NCBI GenBank assembly: GCA_017794825.1
Contig: CP051237.1
Location: 4,358,501 to 4,422,500, forward strand
DNA from: Pararhizobium sp.
GTDB taxonomy: Bacteria > Pseudomonadota > Alphaproteobacteria > Rhizobiales > Rhizobiaceae
Direction: 5' to 3'
DNA length: 64,000 nt
Both the position numbers and the translations under genes were made by a program. The notes beneath the pieces are model-generated. The model made no database searches, was not told the DNA's origin, and saw nothing but the letters and a program-made list of their open reading frames with translations. Of the stretch, positions 34,249 through 41,610 are shown piece after piece (within the stretch, counting starts at the first letter, position 1; the number at the start of each line of letters is the position of its first letter).

Positions 34249-35394
34249 ATGAAGAAACTGATAGCAGCAAGCCTGATTGGGCTTTCAATGAGCGTAGCAA
34301 GCGTGGCTGTGGCCACGACCGAGCCCGTCAAGGTGGGCATGATCACCACCCTGTCGGGCGGAGGCGCCGGTCTCGGCGTCGACGTCCGTGACGGCTTCCT
34401 GCTGGCCGCGAAGCTCGCCGGCAACGACGATCTGGAAGTCGTTATCGAGGACGACGGACAAAAGCCTGAACTCGCCGTTCAGCTCGCCGACAAGATGATC
34501 CAGGCCGACAAGGTCGATATACTGACCGGCATCATCTGGTCGAACCTGGCGATGGCGGTCGTTCCCGGAGCGGTCGCACAGGACGTGATCTACATTTCGC
34601 CCAACGCCGGCCCGTCGCAGCTTGCCGGCGCAGGCTGCAACCCGAACTATTTCAACGCCGCTTGGCAGAATGACAATCTGCATGAGGCCATGGGCGCCTA
34701 CGCAAACACCGCCGGTTACACGAAGAGCTTCATTCTTGCTCCGAACTACCCGGCTGGCAAGGATGCGTTGACCGGTTACAAGCGCTTCTATAAAGGCGAC
34801 GTCGCAGACGAGGTCTACACCAAGCTCGGCCAGACGGACTATGCCGCGGAAATCGCGCAGATCCGCGCTTCCGACGCCGACAGCGTCTACTTCTTCCTGC
34901 CGGGCGGCATGGGAATCGCCTTCATGAAGCAATACGCCCAGTCAGGCGTTGACAAGCCCGTTCTCGGACCGGCTTTCTCCTTCGATCAGGGCATTCTTGG
35001 CGCCGTCGGCGACGCCGCTCTCGGCGTGAAGAATACGTCGCAATGGTCCAAGGATATCGACAATCCGGCCAACAAGACCTTTGTCGAGGAGTTCCAGAAG
35101 GAATATGGCCGGCTCCCGTCGCTCTATGCCAGCCAGGGTTATGATACGGCCAATCTCATTCTGTCCGCCATGAACAAGGCCGACGTGAATGATCTGGACG
35201 CCTTCCGCGCGGCCCTCAAGGAGGCCGATTTCGACAGTGTTCGCGGCGATTTCGAATTCGCCAACAACAATCATCCGATCCAGGACATCTATGTCCGCGA
35301 AGTCGTCAAGGAAGGCGATGTGCTGACCAACAAGATTGTCGGCATGGGCCTTGAGAACCATTCGGACGCCTACGCAAAAGACTGCAAGATGTAA
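34249..35394 (+). CDS. Branched-chain-type ABC binding protein, probable aromatic-acid carrier
   Basis: 381 residues of the LivK/aromatic-acid periplasmic binding family. A signal peptide with K-K-L-I-A-A-S-L core and cleavage near residue 24, then V-K-V-G-M-I-T-T-L-S-G-G and the paired Rossmann-like lobes, ending in a Cys-containing tail. The ATG at 34249 follows GAGAGG; an upstream in-frame ATG at 34234 has no such site. It probably captures 2-aminobenzoate or benzoate, since the transporter genes continue the catabolic operon. A leucine-type amino acid is the alternative. Confidence 0.87.
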   Translation: MKKLIAASLIGLSMSVASVAVATTEPVKVGMITTLSGGGAGLGVDVRDGFLLAAKLAGNDDLEVVIEDDGQKPELAVQLADKMIQADKVDILTGIIWSNLAMAVVPGAVAQDVIYISPNAGPSQLAGAGCNPNYFNAAWQNDNLHEAMGAYANTAGYTKSFILAPNYPAGKDALTGYKRFYKGDVADEVYTKLGQTDYAAEIAQIRASDADSVYFFLPGGMGIAFMKQYAQSGVDKPVLGPAFSFDQGILGAVGDAALGVKNTSQWSKDIDNPANKTFVEEFQKEYGRLPSLYASQGYDTANLILSAMNKADVNDLDAFRAALKEADFDSVRGDFEFANNNHPIQDIYVREVVKEGDVLTNKIVGMGLENHSDAYAKDCKM

Positions 35395-35402
35395 ATGACG
35401 CC

Positions 35403-35431
35403 ATTGCGGGCCTGACAGTCGGGCCCGCAAT
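35403..35431 (+). terminator. Intra-operon stem-loop after the binding-protein gene
   Basis: ATTGCGGGCC (35403-35412) and GGCCCGCAAT (35422-35431) form a perfect 10-bp stem around a 9-base loop, followed by TCTTTCC. It lies between the binding-protein gene and the first permease gene. Such hairpins often stabilise the upstream message and cut readthrough, giving more binding protein than membrane components. Confidence 0.7.
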
Positions 35432-35461
35432 TCTTTCCATCTCGAAAAGACAGATCGTCCA

Positions 35462-36382
35462 ATGGATCTTGCGCTGCTGACAGAGCAATTGCTCAACGGC
35501 GTCCAGTTCGGCGTCATGCTGTTTCTCATGGCGGCGGGGCTGACGCTGGTCTTCGGCGTCATGGGGCTGATCAATCTTGCGCATGGATCGCTCTACATGA
35601 TCGGGGCGTTTTTCTGCGCCACGGTTGCGGCGGCGACCGGCTCCTTCTGGCTTGGTCTGGTCGCAAGCCTCGCTGGCGCCGCCGCCGCCGGCGCAATCAT
35701 CGAAATCGCGGTTATCCGGCGTCTCTACGATCGCGATCATCTGGATCAGGTGCTGGCGACTTTCGCGCTGATCCTGATCTTCTCGGAAGGAACGCGCTGG
35801 GTCTTCGGATCCTTCCCGCTCTATCTCGATATTCCAGCTGTTCTGCAAGGGGCCGTGGCGCTGCCGGGCGGCAGCCAGTATCCGGTTTATCGCCTCGCCA
35901 TAATCATCGTCGGACTGGCGATCGCCTTCGGTCTGTACCTTCTGATTTCAGGAACCAGGCTCGGCATGCGCATCCGCGCAGGCGAGTCCGATCGCGAGAT
36001 GATCGCGGCCCTGGGTGTGGACATACGCAATCTCTACACCGTGGTCTTTGCGTTGGGCGCGGCGCTCGCCGGGTTCGCCGGGGCCATGGTCGGCGCGTTG
36101 CAATCCGTACAGGTCGGCATGGGAGAACCGGTTCTGATCCTCGCCTTCGTGGTGATCGTTATCGGCGGCATCGGCTCGATCAAGGGCGCGCTGATCGGTT
36201 CGATTCTCGTTGGCGTGGTCGATACGATGGGACGCTTTCTGCTGCCGGAGTTCTTCGAGCTGTTCATGCCTCCCTCGCAGGCGAACTCGGTCGGCTCCGC
36301 GCTTGCGTCAATGGCGATCTACATTCTCATGGCGCTGATCCTGGCGTTGCGGCCCCAGGGCCTGTTTGCAGCGCGCGCGTGA
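35462..36382 (+). CDS. livH: Branched-chain-type ABC permease (LivH family)
   Basis: 306 residues, about eight helices, with LivH signatures G-L-T-L-V-F-G-V-M-G-L-I-N-L-A-H-G near residue 25 and G-G-I-G-S-I-K-G-A-L-I-G near 240. First of two permease subunits of the importer in the aminobenzoate operon. Overlaps the next gene by GTGA if livM starts at 36379, or leaves 8 bases if it starts at 36391. Confidence 0.9.
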   Translation: MDLALLTEQLLNGVQFGVMLFLMAAGLTLVFGVMGLINLAHGSLYMIGAFFCATVAAATGSFWLGLVASLAGAAAAGAIIEIAVIRRLYDRDHLDQVLATFALILIFSEGTRWVFGSFPLYLDIPAVLQGAVALPGGSQYPVYRLAIIIVGLAIAFGLYLLISGTRLGMRIRAGESDREMIAALGVDIRNLYTVVFALGAALAGFAGAMVGALQSVQVGMGEPVLILAFVVIVIGGIGSIKGALIGSILVGVVDTMGRFLLPEFFELFMPPSQANSVGSALASMAIYILMALILALRPQGLFAARA

Positions 36383-36390
36383 GGCTGTCG

Positions 36391-37371
36391 ATGAACCGCG
36401 AAACACTTTTCAACGTCGTCCTCTTGCTGGCGCTTCTGGTCGCTCCATTCGTGGCTCTTCAGATGGACGAGCCGTTCTATGTCAGCCTCGTGACGCGGGT
36501 CGCCATTCTGGCGCTGGCCGGCGTCGGGCTCAACATCGCGCTCGGCTTTGGAGGCATGGTGTCCTTTGGTCACGCGGCCTTTTTTGGCGTTGGCGGGTAC
36601 GTGGCCGGAATACTCTCCCAGCACGCCTTCAACTATGAACCGCTGGTGACCTGGCCGTTTACGATCGAGGGAACCAACCAGATGCTCGTCATCTGGCCTG
36701 TCGCCCTCATCGTCTGCGCGTTGCTTGCGTTGGCGATCGGATCGATCGCGCTCAGGACGTCCGGCGTATACTTCATCATGATCACGCTCGCATTTGCGCA
36801 GATGATCTACTATTTCGCGATTTCCTGGCCGGCCTATGGCGGCGAGGACGGACTTTCGATCTATGTTCGCAACGGCTTTCCGGGCGTCAACACGATGAAC
36901 CCGATGAGCTTCTTTCTGATCTGCTACGGCGTCCTGATCGTCTGTCTGGTCCTTTCCATGCTCATCCGCGATTCCAGGTTCGGCGCGGCGTTGCAGGCGG
37001 CGCGGCAGAACGAGGTGCGGTTGGCCTCGACCGGAATTGCGCCATTCAGGATCCGTCTGGTTGCCTTTGTCATTTCAGCCGCGATCACCGGGATCGCAGG
37101 CGCGCTCTATGCAGACCTCAATCGCTTCGTCAGCCCATCGTCCCTGTCCTGGCACATGTCCGGCGAGATCATGGTCTTCGTCATTCTCGGCGGCGTCGGG
37201 CGGCTGTTCGGACCCGTGGCGGGCGCGGCGCTCTTTATCGTCTTCGAGTTCTATCTGGGAGGCGTTACCGAACACTGGCAGCTCTTCCTCGGTCTCGTCC
37301 TGCTCTGCGTTGTGCTGTTTGCCCGCGGCGGTCTGATCGGCCTTGTCGCGGGGAGGGCGCGTCATGGCTGA
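36391..37371 (+). CDS. livM: Branched-chain-type ABC permease (LivM family)
   Basis: About 326 residues, eight to nine helices, with the LivM blocks G-L-N-I-A-L-G-F-G-G-M-V-S-F-G-H-A-A-F-F-G-V and the C-terminal G-G-V-G-R-L-F-G-P-V. The ATG at 36391 follows GAGG at a normal spacing; a GTG at 36379 overlapping the livH stop would add four residues and cannot be excluded. It overlaps livG by eight bases. Confidence 0.9.
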   Translation: MNRETLFNVVLLLALLVAPFVALQMDEPFYVSLVTRVAILALAGVGLNIALGFGGMVSFGHAAFFGVGGYVAGILSQHAFNYEPLVTWPFTIEGTNQMLVIWPVALIVCALLALAIGSIALRTSGVYFIMITLAFAQMIYYFAISWPAYGGEDGLSIYVRNGFPGVNTMNPMSFFLICYGVLIVCLVLSMLIRDSRFGAALQAARQNEVRLASTGIAPFRIRLVAFVISAAITGIAGALYADLNRFVSPSSLSWHMSGEIMVFVILGGVGRLFGPVAGAALFIVFEFYLGGVTEHWQLFLGLVLLCVVLFARGGLIGLVAGRARHG

Positions 37372-38113
37372 TGCGGTTCTCCAGATCGACGGCCTCAACA
37401 AGCAATTCGGCGCGCTGAAGGCGACGGACAATGTCAGTCTCGATGTTCGCGACGGAGAAATCCATGCGCTGATCGGACCGAATGGCGCCGGCAAGTCGAC
37501 CTTGATCCAGCAGATCTCCGGGCTCCTGCGTCCGGATTCCGGCACGATACGGTTCCTCGGGCGCGATCTTGCGCCGCTTTCCGTGGCTGAACGCGCGCAG
37601 CGCGGGCTCGGCCGGACCTTTCAGGTCTCGTCGATTGCGCCCGAGTTCTCCGCTCTGCGCAACGTGATGCTGGCGGTTCAGGCGGTCGACGGATCGAGCT
37701 TCCGGTTCTTTCGGCCGGTCATGAAGGACCGGCGGTTGATCGACGCCGCCCGCGCCGTTCTCGAAGACGTCGGACTTTCAGATCGCGCCGACATCATCGC
37801 CGCGGAGCTTTCGCACGGCGAGCGACGGCAGCTCGAGATGGCGATGGCTTTGGCCTTGCGTCCCAAACTCATGCTTCTTGACGAGCCGATGGCCGGCATG
37901 GGGCCGGAAGGTTCGAAGCAACTGACCGCATTTCTCGACGCCCTGCGACGTCAGGTTCCGATCCTGCTGATCGAGCACGACATGGAAGCGGTGTTCTCGC
38001 TGGCGGACAGGATTTCCGTTCTCGTCTACGGCAAGGTGATCGCGACCGGAACAGTCGAAGAGATCCGCAACAATGCGCAAGTCCGCGAAGCCTATCTCGG
38101 GGAGGAAGACTGA
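37364..38113 (+). CDS. livG: Branched-chain-type ABC ATPase (LivG family)
   Basis: 249 residues with Walker A G-P-N-G-A-G-K-S-T, the signature L-S-H-G-E-R-R-Q-L-E and Walker B L-M-L-L-D-E-P, M-A-G-M-G as in LivG proteins, and switch His in I-E-H-D-M. The signature starts S-H-G-E rather than S-G-G-Q, which is usual for LivG. The ATG at 37364 lies within the end of livM after GGGGAGG. One of two ATPases powering the importer. Confidence 0.9.
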   Translation: MADAVLQIDGLNKQFGALKATDNVSLDVRDGEIHALIGPNGAGKSTLIQQISGLLRPDSGTIRFLGRDLAPLSVAERAQRGLGRTFQVSSIAPEFSALRNVMLAVQAVDGSSFRFFRPVMKDRRLIDAARAVLEDVGLSDRADIIAAELSHGERRQLEMAMALALRPKLMLLDEPMAGMGPEGSKQLTAFLDALRRQVPILLIEHDMEAVFSLADRISVLVYGKVIATGTVEEIRNNAQVREAYLGEED

Positions 38114-38796
38114 TGCTTCTCGAGATCGCCGGACTTGAAACATTCTACGGCCGTTCCCAGGCGCTGTTCGGCGTCGATTTCACGATGGACGAGGGTGAAG
38201 TCGTCGCACTGATGGGCCGCAACGGCATGGGAAAGACCACCACGATCCGGTCGCTCTGCCGGCTGACGCCCTGCCGGTCCGGCGCGGTGCGGTTCCGCGG
38301 CAAGGATCTCGAAGGGCTGAAACCGCACAGGGTGGCGCGTCTCGGCATCGGGCTGGTGCCCGAAGGGCGGCGCTGTTTCGGCAATCTGAGCGTGATGGAA
38401 AACCTGCTCGTGGCTGCGACGCCCGGACCGTGGACGCTCGACAGGGTCAACCGGCTTTTCCCGCGGCTGGCCGAGCGGCGCAACCAGATGTCAAACACGC
38501 TTTCCGGCGGGGAACAGCAGATGCTGGCGGTCGGGCGGGCGCTGATGACGAACCCCGCTTTGCTGATCCTGGACGAGGCGACGGAGGGCCTGGCGCCGGT
38601 TATCCGCCAGGAGATCTGGGCTGCGATCAGCATGCTGAAATCAGAGGGGCAATCCATTCTCATCGTCGACAAGACGTTGAAGGAACTGCTGAAAGTCGTC
38701 GATCGCTGCACCATTCTGGAGCGGGGCAAGAGCGTGTGGACCGGAGAGCCGTCCGCCCTGTCCGACGACATACGCGACCGTTATCTCGGCGTGTGA
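38113..38796 (+). CDS. livF: Branched-chain-type ABC ATPase (LivF family)
   Basis: 227 residues with Walker A G-R-N-G-M-G-K-T-T, signature L-S-G-G-E-Q-Q-M-L-A and Walker B L-L-I-L-D-E-A-T-E-G-L-A-P, the last the LivF hallmark. Starts on the A of the livG stop (TGATG). The switch position reads I-V-D-K-T, so the usual His is replaced by Lys, a known variation in part of the LivF group of aromatic-acid importers. Confidence 0.9.
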   Translation: MLLEIAGLETFYGRSQALFGVDFTMDEGEVVALMGRNGMGKTTTIRSLCRLTPCRSGAVRFRGKDLEGLKPHRVARLGIGLVPEGRRCFGNLSVMENLLVAATPGPWTLDRVNRLFPRLAERRNQMSNTLSGGEQQMLAVGRALMTNPALLILDEATEGLAPVIRQEIWAAISMLKSEGQSILIVDKTLKELLKVVDRCTILERGKSVWTGEPSALSDDIRDRYLGV

Positions 38797-38850
38797 ACAG
38801 GCTGCGGCTGAGAGCCTTGAGGAGGAATCGCAAATGAAGAGTACGGGATC

Positions 38851-39243
38851 ATGAAGTTCCTTCAACCGGAAGGCTGGAAGCCGGCCAGGGGATATTCCAA
38901 CGGGATCGCCGCCACAGGCAGGATAATCGTGACCGGCGGGCAGATCGGCTGGAACGGCGACCAGGAATTCGAGACCGACGACTTCATCGGCCAGTGCGAG
39001 CAGACCCTGCAGAACATTCTCGATATCCTCGCCGAGGACGGCGCGGGACCGGAGCATATCGTCCGCCTGACCTGGTACATTACCGACAAACGCGCCTACG
39101 TCGCCCGCCAGAAGGAACTGGGACAGGCCTATCGGCGCGTCATGGGTCGCCATTTCCCCGCAATGGCTGTAGTCCAGGTGACGGCGCTCATCGAAGACCG
39201 CGCCAAGGTCGAGATCGAGGCGACCGCCATTGTGGAGGGGTAG
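38851..39243 (+). CDS. Rid-family (YjgF/YER057c/UK114) protein lacking the catalytic Arg
   Basis: 130 residues, one Rid fold with G-G-Q-I-G-W-N-G and V-E-I-E-A-T-A-I at the C-terminus. Classical RidA hydrolyses enamine/imine intermediates using Arg105; here the corresponding position in F-P-A-M-A-V-V-Q-V is Met105, as in the Rid4-7 groups that lack proven deaminase activity. It is the last gene of the aminobenzoate operon. The pathway forms an enamine CoA ester, so a role in hydrolysing or binding it is attractive. ATG at 38851 chosen over upstream codons that show no family match. Confidence 0.87.
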   Translation: MKFLQPEGWKPARGYSNGIAATGRIIVTGGQIGWNGDQEFETDDFIGQCEQTLQNILDILAEDGAGPEHIVRLTWYITDKRAYVARQKELGQAYRRVMGRHFPAMAVVQVTALIEDRAKVEIEATAIVEG

Positions 39244-39324
39244 CGGCTGGGTTTTGTATTGCCGGAATTGCCTGCTAGGATCATCGAATCCAACGTAGTC
39301 GTGTATTTATATATTTTCTTGTAG

Positions 39325-39352
39325 ATACCGTATAAGGTATACTTTATAAGGT
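39325..39352 (+). promoter_or_regulatory. Operator/promoter repeats ahead of the HigBA-like pair
   Basis: AT-rich segment with an inverted repeat ATACC (39325-39329) / GGTAT (39336-39340) and a direct repeat TATAAGGT at 39331-39338 and 39345-39352. It is directly upstream of the toxin-like gene. Toxin-antitoxin operons usually have such short repeats bound by the antitoxin's XRE domain. Confidence 0.5.
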
Positions 39353-39361
39353 TCAATTTGT

Positions 39362-39727
39362 TTGGTGGGATTGCAGAGAAAAACCCTGCAAGCGGTGTTC
39401 TATCAGTCTCTTGCCGGGAATGAGCCGGTCAGAAAATGGCTACTCGAATTGGAAAAGCAGGATCGTAAGGCGATCGGCGAAGATATCGCCACCCTTGAGT
39501 TTGAATGGCCGGTCGGCAAACCGAAATGTTCGCCGATGCAGGGCGTGCGAGGTCTGTATGAGGTGCGTTCCAGTATTTCGGATCGCAGAATAGCGCGCAT
39601 TTTCTTCGTAATTGTCGGCCGTCGAATGGTGCTGCTGCATGGGTTTGTCAAAAAGACCCAGAAGACGCCTGACAAGGATCTGAGGACAGCCGTTCAGCGT
39701 ATGAAAGAGGTTCTTGAACATGGTTGA
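39362..39727 (+). CDS. HigB/Gp49-type (phage-derived) toxin-like protein
   Basis: 121 residues of the RelE-related Gp49/HigB group: P-V-R-K-W-L-L-E-L at the N-terminus, L-E-F-E-W-P-V-G-K-P, L-Y-E-V-R-S-S-I-S-D-R-R-I-A-R-I-F-F-V and L-L-H-G-F-V-K-K-T-Q-K-T-P. These proteins cleave mRNA at the ribosome. The reading frame may start with TTG 39362, GTG 39365 or TTG 39371, none with a clear binding site. Overlaps the antitoxin gene by eight bases (toxin first, as in HigBA). Confidence 0.82.
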   Translation: MVGLQRKTLQAVFYQSLAGNEPVRKWLLELEKQDRKAIGEDIATLEFEWPVGKPKCSPMQGVRGLYEVRSSISDRRIARIFFVIVGRRMVLLHGFVKKTQKTPDKDLRTAVQRMKEVLEHG

Positions 39728-40007
39728 GACCAATCCTCATATCGGAAGTTCGCTTGATGAATTTCTGAAGGAAGACGGCTTGTATGATGAGGTGAACGCT
39801 GTTGCGATCAAGCGATCTATCGCGCTTCAGATCGAGCGCGAGATGCGACAGCAGAAAATCACCAAGTCCGAAATGGCCCGGCGCATGAAAACGAGCGCCA
39901 GCCAGCTTTCACGTCTGCTTGATCCAGAAAACGACAGGGTTCAGCTCGATACGCTTTTCAAGGCGGCGTCTGCTGTCGGTCGATCGCTCAGCGTCGAACT
40001 TACCTGA
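39720..40007 (+). CDS. XRE-family antitoxin (HigA-like)
   Basis: 95 residues. Residues about 40-90 are an HTH of the HigA/XRE type: Q-K-I-T-K-S-E-M-A-R-R-M-K-T-S-A-S-Q-L-S-R-L-L-D-P-E-N-D, with the L-F-K-A-A-S-A-V-G-R-S-L tail seen in the small antitoxins paired with Gp49 toxins. ATG at 39720 lies inside the toxin end, after GAGG. It neutralises the toxin and represses the pair. Confidence 0.85.
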   Translation: MVETNPHIGSSLDEFLKEDGLYDEVNAVAIKRSIALQIEREMRQQKITKSEMARRMKTSASQLSRLLDPENDRVQLDTLFKAASAVGRSLSVELT

Positions 40008-40177
40008 TGGAAATGCGCATACACGTGGCTCCAGGATATGTGGGATGTTTTGTGCCGGCCAAGCGTCCGGAACCGTAAATATTTGGAATTGTTTGAAAGC
40101 CGGACTGGTGTTACTCCGCTACGTCATATTGCTCGCACTGATTGAATTCTTGATTATTCATAGTCTGAAGCTGTTTG

Positions 40178-40498
40178 ATGAAAGTAGACGGATTTGACTG
40201 GGACCGTGGCAATTGGCCCGTTTGCGCCAGGCACGGCCTGACGAGAGCTGAAATTGAATCGGTTTTCGTCGGAGAATTGACGGTATTTGACGATCCTGAT
40301 GATCGGCGCAACCAGGCGAGATACAAGGCGATAGGGTCCAGCATGTCCGGCCAGCCGGTGTTCGTCGTTTTTCGCATGAGCCGTTTCGGAAGTCTGTCGC
40401 TCGTCCGTCCGATAAGCGCCCGCTACATGCGCAGGAAGGAAGTCCGATATTATGAATGCGAGACGGGCGATGACGCGTCGACCCTTGCCTTCGCTTGA
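40178..40498 (+). CDS. brnT: BrnT-family toxin
   Basis: 106 residues (DUF497). Features: F-D-W-D-R-G-N-W at the start, H-G-L-T-R-A-E-I-E-S-V-F, and V-V-F-R-M and R-P-I-S-A-R-Y-M-R-R-K-E near the end, matching the BrnT ribonuclease fold in which R-P-I-S-A-R-Y-M is the hallmark. The ATG at 40178 follows GAAG. The next gene, overlapping it, is the antitoxin. Second toxin-antitoxin pair within 1.1 kb. Confidence 0.85.
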   Translation: MKVDGFDWDRGNWPVCARHGLTRAEIESVFVGELTVFDDPDDRRNQARYKAIGSSMSGQPVFVVFRMSRFGSLSLVRPISARYMRRKEVRYYECETGDDASTLAFA

Positions 40499-40718
40499 TT
40501 CTGACGAGGACGCCCGGCGCTTCGTCGATCAAGAAGATCTCACGCGATACGATCTTTCGCGCCGCCGGACGATGACACTCGCATTCAGCGCAAAGGTGGA
40601 CTTGTCTGGTTCAGGTCTGCCGGACAGGTTGTTCAGGGGTTCCGACACAAGTTCCGAAGGACCTTATCGCCCGTTTCGGCGCCGGCTCCGTGAGGCCATC
40701 CAACGCGCACTGAAATAA
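40452..40718 (+). CDS. brnA: BrnA-family antitoxin
   Basis: 88 residues. N-terminal half matches BrnA (M-T-R-R-P-L-P-S-L-D-S-D-E-D-A-R-R-F-V-D-Q-E-D-L-T-R-Y-D-L-S). The usual C-terminal ribbon-helix-helix (LP-x-x-L-x-x-x-x-x-E-G-x-P-Y) is only loosely visible as S-S-E-G-P-Y-R-P-F-R-R-R-L-R-E-A-I, so DNA binding may be altered. The first ATG at 40452 is used (47-base overlap with brnT); a second in-frame ATG at 40470 is also plausible. Confidence 0.8.
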   Translation: MNARRAMTRRPLPSLDSDEDARRFVDQEDLTRYDLSRRRTMTLAFSAKVDLSGSGLPDRLFRGSDTSSEGPYRPFRRRLREAIQRALK

Positions 40719-40725
40719 TTGTCTC

Positions 40726-41112
40726 CTATGCCTGTTCTTCAAACCATTTGACGATTTGCGGCATTGACCGCTCGAAACCTCCTGGAATGAAGATATTGAA
40801 GAGCGCGGCTTTCCTGTCGGAGCGGTTGCGGAAGTCGTGCATGATATTGGCTGGAATACGCACGAATGCGCCTTTTTCCAATGCGCGCCAGGCGTCGCCG
40901 ACGAGGATTTCCGGCGCTCCCTCGATGACGAAAAACATTTCTTCATTCTCGACATGGCTGTGTGGACCCACGCCTTCGAAACCTGGCTCCATCCACCATT
41001 CCGAGGCGCTGTAGCGGCATCCGGTTTCCTCCTCGTCCGCCTTGAAGACGGCCGTCAGCTTGCCCATCGCATAGCGTCGGCCTTCGCCGGCCGAGAGCGC
41101 GATCGGCGTCAT
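40726..41112 (-). CDS. Cupin-domain protein
   Basis: 128 residues with a single cupin: G-P-H-S-H-V-E-N-E-E-M-F-F-V-I-E-G at strand C/D has the two metal-ligand His and Glu, and P-A-N-I-M-H-D-F-R-N holds the second His motif. Probably binds a metal and a small ligand; enzyme or sensor role unknown. Its ATG overlaps the VOC stop (ATGA), so both are in one operon read away from the divergent TetR gene. Confidence 0.85.
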   Translation of the reverse strand: MTPIALSAGEGRRYAMGKLTAVFKADEEETGCRYSASEWWMEPGFEGVGPHSHVENEEMFFVIEGAPEILVGDAWRALEKGAFVRIPANIMHDFRNRSDRKAALFNIFIPGGFERSMPQIVKWFEEQA

Positions 41113-41561
41113 CTGCTCACCGTCTCGTTCCAGCGTTTCTGGGCTTCTTCGGCGCTGACGTCCTCAATCTTCGAGGCAATGAACCAGCTGTAGCCAAAGG
41201 GGTCCGCGACCATGCCGGTGCGGTGACCGAAGAACTCGTCACGAAGCGGGCGCAGAACCGTCGCTCCGGCTGCGACCGCATGTTCGAGAAACGCTTCGGC
41301 GTCATCGACTTCCAGATGCATCTTGACCGGCGATCCGCCGAGGCTGTCGGGACTGACCGCTCCGAAATCCGGGTATTCGTCAGCGAGCATCAGGCACGTT
41401 TCCCCGATCATGATCTCGGCGTGGCCGATACGGCCATCAACAGGATCGTTCAACCGGTAGGTTTCCACCGCGCCAAAGGCGTCACGGTAGAAGGCGAGGG
41501 CGTCGTTGCAGTCCTTGACAACCATATAGGGGCAGACGCGTGTAGCTTTGATCGCTGGCAT
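41109..41561 (-). CDS. VOC-superfamily (glyoxalase/PhnB-like) protein
   Basis: 150 residues, two VOC halves: Y-M-V-V-K-D-C-N-D-A-L-A-F-Y-R-D-A-F-G at the N-terminus, H-A-E-I-M-I-G-E in the centre and G-M-V-A-D-P-F-G-Y-S-W near the C-terminus, the type seen in glyoxalase-like PhnB proteins. Start at 41561, after AAGGAG (about seven bases); a longer frame to 41579 overlaps the operator. Divergent from a TetR gene, probable repressor of this pair. Substrate unknown. Confidence 0.85.
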   Translation of the reverse strand: MPAIKATRVCPYMVVKDCNDALAFYRDAFGAVETYRLNDPVDGRIGHAEIMIGETCLMLADEYPDFGAVSPDSLGGSPVKMHLEVDDAEAFLEHAVAAGATVLRPLRDEFFGHRTGMVADPFGYSWFIASKIEDVSAEEAQKRWNETVSR

Positions 41562-41590
41562 TGGCGCTCTCCTTGACAATTCTCTGTATT

Positions 41591-41605
41591 ACGTTACGTT
41601 ACGTT
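41591..41605 (+). promoter_or_regulatory. Triple ACGTT repeat, likely TetR operator
   Basis: ACGTT is repeated three times in direct tandem (41591-41605), just before the TetR ATG at 41611 and 30 bases from the divergent VOC start. TACGTTACGTTACGT is also nearly palindromic (ACGTAACGTAACGT on the other strand), fitting a dimeric repressor acting on both promoters. A TTGACA at 41573 may be the -35 for the TetR gene. Confidence 0.5.
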
Positions 41606-41610
41606 TCATA

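Noticed and set aside
32568..34424. Minus-strand frame of about 618 codons opposite the CoA ligase
   Set aside because: Antisense shadow; the ligase motifs on the plus strand are unambiguous.
38851..39243. Treating the Rid protein as a classical RidA deaminase
   Set aside because: The key Arg105 position is Met, so only family membership is claimed.
39919..40197. Plus-strand frame of 92 codons between the two toxin-antitoxin pairs
   Set aside because: Starts inside the antitoxin gene out of frame and matches no family; the region 40008-40177 looks non-coding.
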